Assembly (NCBI GenBank): GCA_029531795.1
Contig: JAPEIS010000010.1
Coordinates: 2,561,739-2,625,738, forward strand
DNA length: 64,000 nucleotides
Reading direction: 5' to 3'
Source of the DNA: Sclerotinia nivalis
Lineage: Eukaryota; Ascomycota; Leotiomycetes; Helotiales; Sclerotiniaceae
Both the position numbers and the translations under genes were made by a program. The notes under the pieces were generated by a model. The model did not search any database, was not told where the DNA came from, and worked only from the letters and a program-made list of their open reading frames with translations. This document shows positions 48,605-61,038 of the stretch, piece by piece (position 1 is the first letter of the stretch; each line of letters begins with the position of its first letter).

Positions 48605-48750
48605 TGTCGGAATATGGTCATGTGTTGTTACCCTACCTTGATATATAACCTTTCTGTACGGAGAGAATTTTAGAAGAAAAACAACTCATTATATAATACA
48701 ATATTATTTATCTAATTTGAATACCGTTGTTATCCTTTATCTTTCTAATA
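48605..48750 (+). repeat. Copia E 5' LTR
   Basis: 146 bp, TGTCGGAATATGG at the start and TCTAATA at the end. The 3' copy ends CCCAACA, so the left end has lost its CA by transitions. All differences I see between the pair are transitions. Confidence 0.93.
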
Positions 48751-49201
48751 CTGATCAATGGTTGACCGGATTATTTGTTAATTATAGAGCAGCAAGGAAC
48801 GAATAGAAGAGGTATACGAAGAAAGACGAAAGGAGATTTCAGATTTCACCCGTACTGAGATTTCGTATAGTTGATCTCCTAATCCGTGGTCAAATTGTAC
48901 TATTTGTTTTTTTATATGCTAATGATTGCTAATTGAATACAATTTGTGATCAAAAGGTACGAAAGTCTTCGAAGATACTACAGTTGATTACAATCTATAG
49001 CGATTTTCAAAGGAACAGTGTACTTGTGTTTATTATGCATTTCGTACATTTAGTAACACTCCGTATAATCTTATTCATCTATTTTTATTTCTATTTCATT
49101 TAATTTATTCTTTTATTTGAAGATTCATCGAAAAATTATTGTGATTTATTATTTATATTGAAAATTTATCATTCTTTTATTGAAAATTCTATTCTTTCAA
49201 T

Positions 49202-52200
49202 ATGTTTTCAATCCCTGATAATATTACGTATGAGATCGAAGGATGGAGATTAGATCTTTATCTAAATGATATTACACAGTTTCGAAAAGGAAGAATTAAT
49301 GTATATATTATAATATGGATAGTCGGTTGTCAAGATAGATGTTACATACGAGAACGCTTATGATGTGAATTCGCTGAATTCTTCGAAGATTGGACAAAAG
49401 ATATATTCAAGTTAGGAAACCGTGTTTGTTTGAAATTTCTTTGTATATATTTGGTACGATATTATGTGTAAGTGAAATCGGTGATAGGAATTGGATATGC
49501 CAAACGATTCGCAGAAGCTCTACAGGAATTCAAAGAATTATCGGACGATATCCTCGAAGAACATACTCAAATCGTGACGGATTTCCCTATCGAATTTAAT
49601 ATATTAACTGGAACTATAATACACCATACGAATATAATCAAACCAGAAATCGTATTACTATCGATCGAAACACAATACAGAATTGTGCTTCCAAACGTAC
49701 GACCTTCAATCAGAGTTTCAGAAGAACTATAATCATTTCCTTGATTCAATGTTTTATATCTACCAAACATTGAACCATCTGCAGCGAATCTACAAGAACA
49801 ACTGCCTCGTACAAATACATCGAAACTTCTTGTAGATTTAATGAAGATTTACGGATTCAGCAATCAGAAATACAGTAGTGAAGAATACGATTTTCTGAAT
49901 ATCAAATTACAAGTGTTTTATGATTGTTGTAGGAAGGTTGGAATTGTACGAGAGGAATACCATTTTGTATTTTCTACAATGTTGCAAGATAAAGCTCTTG
50001 AATTCTATTATGATAAAATCTCTGGACGATATCAGGATTTTGATTCAATGATCAAGATTGTACGAATGCATTTCGAAACTGAAGAAAGAAGGCAGAAATA
50101 CTTTACGGAATGGTGTTTGACAACTTTATTAACAATTGTACAAAGGAATCCAGAGAAACCTTTACTTGAAAACCTCGAGATTCTCTTCACAACTATTCGT
50201 ACATTACAAAATGGTTTTGTGGACAATTATCAGATTAAACTAAGTTTGAAAAATCAAATTCTAAATGCTTATCGAGATGTACAAGAGTGTGCTAATGCAT
50301 TGCTAAAACCAACAACATCATATGAAGAATTGTATACGGAATTGCGAAGCACAATAGGATTAGCTATACAGATCAAAGAATTGACTTTATCTGTTTATTT
50401 GCAGGATGAAAATGAAAAAGAAAATGAAGAGTTGCATCAATATTGAATGGATTGTATATATACACGAAGAAAAGGAAGCTATTCTAATCGTAGCCATCTA
50501 TTATACAAATATAGAAGCAAAGGTTTTGTACAAGGAAGAAATAAATATAAAAGACTTCCTGAAGAATATATGAAACGGAAGAAAGAAGGTTGTTTTATTT
50601 ACGGAAAACCAGATCATTAAACAAGAGATCATTCATTGGACGAACAACGAAAAGCATACAATTAATTTCTTGTCGAAAATGAAATTTCTAAAAAGCAATT
50701 TGAGCAACTCCAAATTGATTCTGAAGAAGACGAATCAAATGACAATCCAAAAGACAAGAAAGTGAAGTTTACTTTGATATACGATGTAGATGATGAATTT
50801 GAGAAAGACAAAACAGGAGAGTTATTCTTTGTAGAAGCAGGAAGAATCGATAAGTACAAGATGGTTGAGATACTGAGCAATCAAACATTTGTACATACTC
50901 TTACAGGAAAAGATGAATTAGTTGATTCGTACAAAAAGTCTAATGAGGTTTTTACTCTAAACAGAAGGTACACAACTGGTGTGTTTCAAGGAATAATGCT
51001 TGATATTGGAACTACAGGAGTCTCTACTGCAGGGCACAACCAAATGGAAGCTCTCCTTTGTACGAATATCATTTCTAAAATCGATCGTTCGAAGAAAAAC
51101 GGATATAAGATTCGTTTCGGAAAAGGATCAATGGATACAAAAGGTATAATTGAAGTAGCAATTCCAATTGATTTGTTAACATTCTTCATTGTATCGATCA
51201 ACACTCCATTTTTGCTTTGTATTCAAGATATAGATCGTATGAAAGTCTTTTTGGATAATACCAGGAATGTTTTTGTACAAGGAAAGAAATTGATCCCTAT
51301 CGTACGAAAATGGGGTCATCCTTGGATATTGTTGAATCAGAAGGAGAAATCGATTTTATATAATCATTTGACGGAAGTCGAATTACGACAGATCTATCGA
51401 CGATTCGGACATCCTTCTATACAACGACTTGAAGATATTCTTATTAGAGCTGGACACGATGTTGATACTCGTATGATCGAACGATTATCTCAATTTTGCA
51501 AACATTGTCAATTACATTCAAAATCACCAGGGAGATTTTGTTTTACAATTAAAGACGATATCGATTTCAATTATTCAGTGATTTTGAATATCTTTTATAT
51601 CGATGGAAAACCTGTCTTGCATTTAATCGATGAAGCTACCTTGTACAATGCAGCGATATTCTTGAAAGATATATCTACAAAAACTGTTTGGAATTCAGTA
51701 CGAAAGTGCTGGATTGATATCTACTTAGGCTTTCCAGATTATTTTATTCATGATGCTAATACAAATTTTTCTTCTAAGGAATTCAAGCAAAATATTTGTA
51801 TGATATCGATTGAAGTGTATGAAATCCCAATGGAAGTTTATAATAGTATTGGGAAAATAGAACGATATTATACACCTCTGTATCGTTTGTACGAAATCAT
51901 TTAGGAAGAATTGAAGGATGAGAAATTGGATAAAGAGATCATTCTTCAAATGGTTATGAAAGCTGTTAATAATACAGCTAATCCAAAAGGATTAGTACCA
52001 ACACTATTAGTATTTAGGGCTTACCCAAGAATGACTCTGTACGATACACCTACTCCGACAATGATGAAAAGAGCTGAAGCCGTCCGAACTGCAATGAAAG
52101 AGATTCGGAAGATTCATACTAGAAAATCGATTCAGGATATATTAGGATCTAGAAATGGATCAATTATATACGATATCTTGAATTTGCCATTCAATTCAAT

Positions 52201-54175
52201 GGTACGAGTTTGGAGAGAAAAACATAGCTGGACTGGCCCATTCAAATTCATTGCTATCGATGGAAATTCATATACGATCGAAATGCCGCATGGTCCTGCA
52301 AACTTCCGTACGATTATTGTAAAGCCATTCTATGAAGAAAACCAGGGGGAAGAAAATACTCCCGGTGATCATCATCATTCGAATGACCAATCCGAAAATG
52401 CTCCTGGTGATCCGAAACCATCTGTTCGAACAATCTGTACACAAACAAAAGAAAATGCTCGTCCGAGTATACCAATTGTAGAAATACCAATTGCTCGTCA
52501 TTTCGTACAAGATCTCGATTCTTATCTTGTTGAAGAAAATATTCAAAATAAACTTCATTTGGCCGAAGTCTATTTAACCAAGAAGGAGAAAGATGATTAC
52601 GAACTTGCAATCAAACTCTGTACGATTGGTGCTATTACAACCAACAAAGAACCATTTGAGCTTTTTCAAAACCAGAAAATCGATTCATTAATTGCTAAAA
52701 ATGTTTTCGAATTTGTGATTTACGATTTTGAAATATACAAAGAACAAATCTTCAATTCTCGATTAATTAATAAGATCAAAGGAAAGACAACGGATACTCC
52801 ATACGAAAAGTCGCGTTTGGTGATTTAGGCCTACAACGATGAAGGGAAAGAAGCGATTTTGACTCAGTCGCCTACGATTCAACGATCAAGTCAACAATTG
52901 ATTGCAACGTTAGCCCCATCATTTGTACAAAAGAAGGTCTTCTTATAGCTTCGCGATGTGATCCAAGCATACTTGCAATCAATAACAACATTGAACTATA
53001 CAATCCTAACTCATTTGTCTAAAGAGTTAAAACACAAATTCCCAGCCGATACAATTATAATGATCAAGAAGCCATTATATAGCATTCCAGAATTAGGAAT
53101 TTATTGATAAACAACATACTAAAAACACCATTGAGAAAAGTTGAATATGATCATTTCCACATACGATCCATGCTTATTGATCACTCGTACAATAGAAGAT
53201 CAGAAATTTGGCATCGTAGATATACAGACCAATGACATTTTGATCCTGACAACCGATGAATTTATAGAACAAGAAAATTCAGAATTGATCAAAGCAAATC
53301 TGAAAGCAAAACCAGCGGAACAACTTTCGGACGAATCCCCTCTCATCTTTAATAGCTGTATCCTTCGTAAAAACAGCGACAATGTGATCCTCGTACAAAA
53401 GGATCAAAGCAAGAAACTCAAATTCGTTGAAAAAGCAAATGATTGAAACGAACGCTATCGAGAACAACGAGCAAGAGGTGCGTATATCGCAACTATATGT
53501 CAATCAGAAGCCTTGTACGATTTATCAATCGCAGTGCAACAACAATAATCAAACGATAATGATATCGATGTGTTAAATAAGCGATTGAAATGGCAAATGG
53601 ACAATTTAGATCGAGGTTTGTGTTACATCCTTTTTGATTTAGATAATACGAAGCTATTTATCTTTGTAGACGGATCGTTTGCAAACAACAAAGATTTAAG
53701 TAGCCAGATTGGGTATGTTATCGTACTTGCAAACGAAATTCCAGTTGAAGAGAGCAAATTCGAGATCAAAGGAAATGTTATTCAATATGTTAGTACGAAA
53801 AGCAAACGGATAACGCGAAGTGTATTGGCATCGGAGATATATAGAATGGTAGCTGGTGTCGATATTAGCATTGCAATTCGTACTACTTTGAGTATGATAA
53901 CTTTACAATTGGAACTTCCTGATATTCCAATTATAGTTTGCACTGATTCGTATTCGCTGTACGAATGCTTGGTAAAGCTGGGTACCACAAAAGAAAAGAG
54001 ACTGATGATTGATATCATAGCTTTGAGGCAATCGTACGAACGACGTGAACTTATAGAAGTCAGATGGATAAATGATCAAGATAATCCTGCCGATACAATA
54101 ACAAAAGCAATACCAAATAAGGCATTGAAAAAGCTGATCGATCAAAACTATCTTATTATACAAATCGAAGAATAG
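49202..54175 (+). pseudogene. Copia E gag-pol polyprotein, single frame with stops
   Basis: The frame spans 1658 codons from ATG 49202 to the stop at 54173, with no frameshift, interrupted by about a dozen and a half TAA/TAG/TGA codons. Gag lies at about 49202-50650, with a damaged knuckle CFIYGKPDH (second Cys now Tyr). Protease is around 50940-51050 (LDIGTTGVST, where relatives have a D-[ST]-G motif). The integrase HHCC motif is at about 51360-51510 (HLTEVELRQIYRRFGH, then CKHCQLH). RT lies at about 52780-53280 (KSRLVI-AYNDEG, and TNDILIL where TDDTLIL is usual). RNase H lies at about 53660-54130 (FVDGSFANN, SSQIGYVIVLANE, VCTDSYSLYEC). Confidence 0.9.
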
Positions 54176-54271
54176 ATAAATAGAAAAGAATATACGAAAG
54201 GTAACTAAACCTTCATATACATAAATTGAATATTAGGATTTCTTTAGAATTTGTTTGCATTTATTTTATTA

Positions 54272-56123
54272 ACGTGGTTTATCAGTGTGCGGGTCATATC
54301 AGTGTGTGGGTCACTTTCACCTCAATTCACTCTTTCAAACCCATATTATTCAACAACAATTAAATCAATTGATTAAAACTATAAAGATTCTAATAATCTA
54401 GGATCTATTACATTATTTTGATAAGTCCTTGTATTATACCTAGTCTTTCTATATTTACTACAGCATCGATTAGAAGATGCTTTTCTATTAGAATTCCCCC
54501 CTTTTTGATGTTCGTCGTGTTGAATCTGAATATCAACCTCTTGCTGAGATAATATATCGGTAGCCTTTTGTCCAGTAAACATTCCTCCTTAACGTAATTA
54601 AGTTTTTTTTGCACGTCGACGTTTGTTTAATGCTTCATTTGCTGCCCGAAGTATACGAATCTCTGCATTTAAAAGTGTATTTTCATGTGCTAATCTCTCT
54701 GTACTCTTAGTTAAAGCTAATACAGTCTCGAATATAGGTGTAGGAGAGTTTGATTGATGATGAGCCATTCGAGATCTTATTAAAGTCGATTGTGAAAGAG
54801 CTTCAGTTGGGTTGTGAGGGGTTTGAGAAGTCCATAAATCTTGATCGAAAGAGGGGGGAGTAGGTGTGCGAATTCGAATATCTAGTTTCGAAAGTACAGC
54901 TTCAGGATCAAATGGTATTAAACCTGTTCCTCGAAATCCTGATTTCATATTCTGAATTGTAATTGATTCTTGGTATGCAGTTTTGAAAGCTATAAAGAAT
55001 TCAACTTTCGAAATATGATTGATATGTGTCTTGATAAATCCATCAATTTGAGTATTATATGAATGTTTCAGGCTGCTAAAACAGTCAATATCAAGTGGTT
55101 GAGTTAAATGATTTGAATGTGGTGGTAATTTTAAACAGATAATATCATTCTCTTTGCAATACGATTGAAAAGGTACTGATTCATGGCTTTCATGTTTATC
55201 TAGTATTAATATTCGATATTTGCTCTTTCTTCGATTCTTAGTATGCTTATCGAAGTGTTTTAATCATTCTAAACCTGTTTTATTGTTTGTCCATTCATTA
55301 GATGTAGGTTTAATAGTCCATTCTGTAGGAAAGTCGGTTTCGGTATATCAATTGGAAAGATGAATTTGTCCTTGAATTACTAGAAATGGGGGTATGGTTT
55401 CACCCTCTCTATTTCCATATATTATTGCTGTAGTTCATTTTCGATTGCCTGATTGTACTGATTTACTTTTATTGTATTTTTTAGTATTAGTGACAACTAT
55501 TGTAGTACATATAATCTTTATTATAAAGTTTGTTTCGTCGAAATTGTAGAAATCGCTGTCGAGAATATCATATTTCGCTTGTATATTCGAAATTAGTCGA
55601 AATTATTCTTCAATAAGTTTAGGATCTTTGTAGAAAGCTTTTTGAAAGTTATAAATATGATTAAAATGTATTTTTAATTCGATTCGATGTTTTACGAATC
55701 GATATGTTTAGAGCTTTCCAATATATTTTGCATTTCTCGATTCAAGAATATAATTTGTTATATCTTTTATATTTTTGAGTTTAGGTGGAAATCCTTTTAT
55801 ATTTATATCGAGTATATATTCAGAAATGATATTCTCTTTTAGTTTTGAAAGATTATAAGATTTAGGTTGATATTCGGAGCGAAGAGTAAAATCATTAATT
55901 CTATATTGTAGTGTTGTATTCGAGATATTATATATCTTTGCAATTTTTCGAATGCTTATTTTTTTGTCTTTTTGAATAGCTTCGATAGCGAGGAGTATAC
56001 GGGCTTCTTGGTTATTCGAATTCATTGTAGATTGTTGATAAAACGTGTGTTAAAAGAGAAGAGATTGAATTGAGGTGAAAGTGACCCATACACTGATATG
56101 ACCCGCACACTGATAAACCACGT
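54272..56123 (-). mobile_element. Fot1/pogo-like DNA transposon
   Basis: 1852 bp with 58-bp terminal inverted repeats (54272-54329 and 56066-56123) differing at one site. TA duplications lie at 54270-54271 and 56124-56125. Each TIR holds two direct copies of atcagtgtg-ggtca, plausible transposase binding sites. Size and target match Fot1 of Fusarium. The element lies between the copia E RNase H end and the DUF3716 ORF. Confidence 0.95.
54379..56025 (-). pseudogene. Fot1-like transposase, one frame with stops
   Basis: A 549-codon frame, close to the 542 residues of Fot1, with in-frame stops at 55708, about 55600, three TGA codons between and 54598. The N-terminal psq/CENP-B-type helix-turn-helix reads ISIRKIAKIYNISNTTLQYRI. 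The DDE/D core is FDETNF, LILDKHESHES and LPPHSNHLTQPLDIDCFSSL. At least three stops replace a Trp (for example GLE-stop-LKHFDKH), as expected from G-to-A change of TGG. Confidence 0.92.
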
Positions 56124-56231
56124 TATTGATTAATTATATTTATTTAAAAATTTATTTTTCATTTTTTTCAAATATTGAAGGAAGAAAAGCCGAATCCTTA
56201 GTACGAACCCGCGTACATCCAAATCAGAAAA

Positions 56232-56756
56232 TCACTCGATGAGAAGTGGTGCTTTTCGAGAACCTAATACGAGCTGGTTTTGTTTAGCTCCACCACCAGG
56301 AGCAACGTTATCATCGTCATCGTTATCGTCTCTGTTTCCATCGTTTGCAAGAAATATATTACGCTTTCCAGAATCTTCGGGACCACCCTCTCGTACAGAA
56401 CAACAAACTACATGATTATACCATTTGCAATTTCCACAGCAACCACGGAAATAGCCAGCAACCCGACGGCATTCAAGAAAAGGCATCAAACCCCGACGAC
56501 GACATGCACGGCATCTATTCGGAACAATTCTTCCACAACTCTGTATCAAAAGCACATTGATATACAAAGGGTGCATTGTTCGAACCTGAGCTGGTGAAAT
56601 TCTGTTGCGTACAAAAGGAACAGAACGGCCAGGTAGTACAATCAAAGCCAACTGCAAAGGATTATGGCAGAAGGGTAAGAGTTGTTGTTCGTCGATAAAG
56701 AGAACAGGATTTTGATCGGCCCGAACAGCAGCGAGAGTAGCATTATACAAAACCAT
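56232..56756 (-). CDS. DUF3716-like Cys-rich protein, antisense within copia E
   Basis: 174 residues with no internal stop. The central block RCRACRRRGLMPFLECRRV, then GCCGNCKWYNHVVCCSV, matches the Cys pattern of fungal DUF3716 proteins, of unknown function. An Asp-rich segment (DGNRDDNDDDDN) and a Gly-rich stretch follow. The N-terminus contains RMHPLYINVLLIQ-like sequence before the Cys block. I chose ATG 56756; the frame is open further upstream without an ATG and would cross the LINE D insertion site (56811), so an upstream exon or start may have been cut off. Its composition is clearly less AT-biased than the surrounding elements. It may be a cargo gene of the retrotransposon rather than a host gene. 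Confidence 0.65.
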   Translation of the reverse strand: MVLYNATLAAVRADQNPVLFIDEQQLLPFCHNPLQLALIVLPGRSVPFVRNRISPAQVRTMHPLYINVLLIQSCGRIVPNRCRACRRRGLMPFLECRRVAGYFRGCCGNCKWYNHVVCCSVREGGPEDSGKRNIFLANDGNRDDNDDDDNVAPGGGAKQNQLVLGSRKAPLLIE

Positions 56757-57192
56757 AGCCCTGATACAAGAAGTCAATATTATACAAAGCCTTGTTGTAC
56801 AAATGATGGATTGATTGATTGATTAAATTAACGTCTACACTGAGTCTAAGACTATCTAAGACGGCTAGAGGCTCTTACGAACCCCTAACAGATAACATAA
56901 TGAAGGTAAGCTGGCTTATAGGCCTGGCTAAGTACATGATTTAAATGATTGAGGTAAACTCAATCTTTTGAGTTGAATGGAGGAAGTGAAAACTAATCCT
57001 GAGGAATAATCCCGCCCTACAAACGCTAAAGCATATTATAGAGATAACAAAAGAAATAATATTTATTTAAAATTGTAGAAGGATTTACACCCTTCTTTCA
57101 ATTTCATCATTCGTCTCTTCCTCTGTTCCTTTTGCTTCTTTTGCTTTTCTTGCTTCTACCTCTCCTCCTTCTCCTTATATTCGTTTGAGATA

Positions 57193-60100
57193 CTATGATC
57201 TAGTAGCTATTCTTGTTGTATCGATGAACTCGAGGGTTTTGATTGTTCCTGCTTTGGTATGAAGTAGGTATTTCATAGTGAATCTGGACGATGAGTTATT
57301 TTCTTTGAGTTTTCTTCTTGCTTTCTTATATAAAGGGCAGCTGAGTAATAAATGATCAGGAGTTTTTCTTTTTTCATATCTACATTTATCATTTGCCGAG
57401 ATTCCAAAACGTTGTAAATATGATTTGAAGTATCCGTAACCAATCTTTAATTGGAAAAGGGCACTGATGATATTTCTTTTGATATTCCCTGGGATACCGA
57501 TTTTTGAGCTGGTTTTCCAAAGGTAAGTTTTTGCATATGATGATGATGATTGTCGGGGGTTGTTTGTATTGAGAAGGATAATCCAATCTTCAGATTTCGT
57601 TCTTTTGATATCCATTCCTAATAAAGCAAAATTAGTTTCGTTCGACGATGATCTTAGTCTTGTAACTTCTTTTGCAAGGGCATCGATTAGTTCGTTTTCT
57701 TCCACCAAAGTATACTCAGAGACCCAATTGAGGGAGATCTCGGCTCCTTTCCTTATAAGAGTTTCTGTGGCCTTGATTGCTCTGATTTGGTATGTTTGAC
57801 TAGAAACATCCGAAGGTGTTTTCAATCGGTAAAGTCCGGCCTGATTATCAGAGTAGATCTTGAATTTCTGGTTTGATTGAGTTATGGAACTTGCATATTC
57901 GATTACTCTTGTGATTCTAAGAAGTTCATCATTATACATTAATTGATTTACATCAATATTGAGTGTTTCTTTGTGAAGAACTTGATTGCTGGCCGAAATA
58001 GCAACGATCCCGATTCCTATTCTTATTCTTTCCAAGGTTGACGAAGTATCTGTATATATAATGATAGTGTTTTTGCTTCTATATTTGAAAGCTAGATTGT
58101 ATATAATTGCAGTATCTTCTTTGAGTAGTTTACTGATATTGACTTTGTATAGAATATCCCTTTTCCAAGAAAGGAAATGGAAGTGATCAATTTTTTCTAA
58201 AACGAAGGAATCGTATTCTTTTCTGATTGAATTATTGATTCTTTCGAATTGAGTGGGTTTTGGATACTTTCTTTGTGGAGTAGAAATCGCATTCTGATTC
58301 TCTTTTTCAACAATCAGCTTCGATATAATTTGATTGATTAAATGTGACCAGGAGATTTTTAATAATCTGAAAGCATATTGCTTTATTCCAGCATTTAATC
58401 TGACTTCTAAAAGGCAAAGGACTGCTTCTACTTCTATTGGTTTGATAAATGAGGTTTTGAAGACCCTTAGAATCTTGCGAAGAGTTAAGTTCTGAATTGA
58501 TTGAAGAGTTTTCTTGAATTGAATTTGACCTTTCCACCAAATGATAAAACCGTAATCAGCTATACTGATCACACAAACCATATATAATTGTTTCATAGTT
58601 TTAGAACTAAATCCTTTCTTAGTATTAACTAATTTAGCTATTCGATAGAACGAGGCTTTGGTTTGAGTAACTCTGATTGTAATATGTTACTTGAAGCTAA
58701 AACCAGGATCGAATTATACATTCAACCATCTGATTAGTATCGAAGGTTGAACAATCTCGAGATTGGGTAGCTTGATCGGAGTATCTTTTGTGTATTTGGA
58801 TATAGAGAAATACATTAGCTTTGTTTTTGCTAAATCGAATTGGATAGCGTTTTTCTTACCAAGAGTATAGATATTTGTAGCTGCTTTTTCGAAAGTGAGA
58901 ATATTCTTTTTCCAGCTGGTAAAATAAGTGATCAAGGCTATATCATCAATATATAAAAGAAATCCAATTGAGTTCGATTGAAAAAGATCTCGAATATAGA
59001 TTAAGAGGATTGGTGATATAGGACTTCCTTAGGGGATTCCAGTATTGATTGGTTTGAACGACTCTGTTTAAATATCGAATGCGAGTTTGAATAGTCTTTC
59101 TTTCAGAAATGATGAGATCTAAGTTATAAGACTAATTGGAAGATGTAACTTCTTGTAGATATCTAAAAGTCGGTTTTTGGATATATAATCGAAAGCTTCT
59201 TTAATATCTAAAAAGAGAGCTGAGGTTTTCTTTTGGATCCTTAAATTTCTTTCGATTTCTATAGTAAGTAGAAGAATTATATCAATTGTTGATTTCTTTT
59301 GTTTGTTATTTATTTGAGAATGATAAAGCAATTTCGTTGTTTCAGCTAGATAATTAAATCTTTGAGTTAGGATTCTTTCGCTTATCTTGCCTAAACAGTT
59401 GAGAAGAGCAATAACTCTGTATACTTTTGGAATAGAATAGTCTAGTTTTGAGGGTTTCTTGAATATAACTTCTGTAGCTTGTTTCCAACAAGAAGGGTGA
59501 TACCTGAGATTGATTAAATTACTGAATAAAATGAAGAAAGTTGTAGGGATTGCTTTGTAAACTTGGATGATGATTTCCTGAATAATTCCATTTGGATCAG
59601 GAGTCTTTCCTTTTATTTTGGTTGAGCAAACATTAAAAAGTTCACTTTCGATGAATTTGGGCCAATCCCATTTGTTCGATTGTTTGTACCCTTCCCATAT
59701 GGGTACTGGGGTAATTGGGGGGGGAGGGAACAAGGTTGATCTGAATACCGAACATTTTCCTTCGAATAAGCTTTCGAATTGAGAAGGGCTGGAATGGATA
59801 TTCGGGATCCTTTCAGTTTGAAGATCTTTTGTATAGGACATTGCTTTGAAAATCGTTTGAGTATCCTTCTTTTCAAGAAATTCATTCCAATAATTCTTTT
59901 TAGTTGTTTTGATAGTTTGAAAGTAATGATTTCTTGTTGATTGATAGATCTTCTTGAATATATCGTTTTCGGGGTATTGTTTGAAGATATCGTAAGTCGA
60001 TGCAAGACGTTTCCGAAGGGCTTTTAATTCAGTGGATCATCAAGGCTTCGTTTTCTTGGTTGTTTTGAATTTCGGAATACTGGCTTTTGTTGATCTAATG

Positions 60101-61038
60101 ATGATTTGAGTGAATTCTTTAGCAGCTTCGTCGAGTGTTTTTACTAGTTGGCTTTGATTATTTAGGGCATCAAGGGAATCGGATTCTAGAATAGAAAGAT
60201 CGAGGTAATCCTTGGAGTTCAGGATTATGGATATCGAAATTTCTGTTTTGAGTATTGAAGTAAATTTATCCCAATCTGCTCGCTTTGTATTGTATCTTGA
60301 CAACAGGATTTATTGTATAAAAGGCGATATACCTTTCATTTCGAATATAACCCCTAAATGATCTGATCCAAGATCAGAGAGAACTTGCCAATCAAGTATA
60401 TTAAGTGATATAGCTTTCGTAGCTAAAGTGAGATCTAGCATACTTGGGTTTGTCATATTCGTTCGATAAAATGTGCTAATACCTGGTTCATTTATAATTA
60501 TAAGATTATGGTCTTCAAACTACTCAGCTAATTGATCAGTGTTTGAACTTTTGTTCGAAAAAGGGTCCCACTATGGGTAATGGGAATTGAAATCTCCGAT
60601 AAGGATGGTATAATGAGAAAGAGAGGTATTGAAAAGGCATCGTTCAATAATATATCCTTTTTCTTTCGCTTGATCGGCTTCGTTGTAGATATTTAGGAGT
60701 TGGACTATGTGATTTCCCTCTGAAATATCGATAATTTGCATATCAGGGTCTTTTGGGGAATCGAAAGCTAAAGCGACTAATGGCTTGAAGCTTTTCGAGA
60801 TATAAGTTAAGGTGCGGGGACGGAGGTTTGAAGGATGGTTTGGGAAGAGTTGAGTAAAACTGGAATATGCAATCGATCTAGTAAACGAATAATCTTTCTC
60901 AGGATTTGAGAGGATCCACAGTTCTTGAATGAGTATCAGATCGATATTAAGTTCCAAGGCCAATTGAAGAGTATTCTCGATAGCTTGAGGACTCTTATTT
61001 AAGTTAATTTGAAGGATACGAATATCGTTGTATAACAT
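57193..61038 (-). pseudogene. LINE D ORF2: endonuclease, RT, RNase H, Cys-rich tail
   Basis: 1282 codons in a single frame with several stops. Endonuclease lies at about 61038-60380 (ILQINLNKSPQAIENTL, LIGDFNSHYP, SDLGSDHLGVIF). RT lies at about 59550-58900 (IALLNCLGKISERIL, SALFLDIKEAFDYI, LLYIDDIALI). RNase H lies at about 58060-57650 (IIIYTDTSSTLE where YTDGS is usual, IYSDNQAGLYRLK, ELIDALAKEV). The C-terminal CRYEKRKTPDHLLLSCPLY is intact. The last 467 codons are uninterrupted. Confidence 0.92.
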
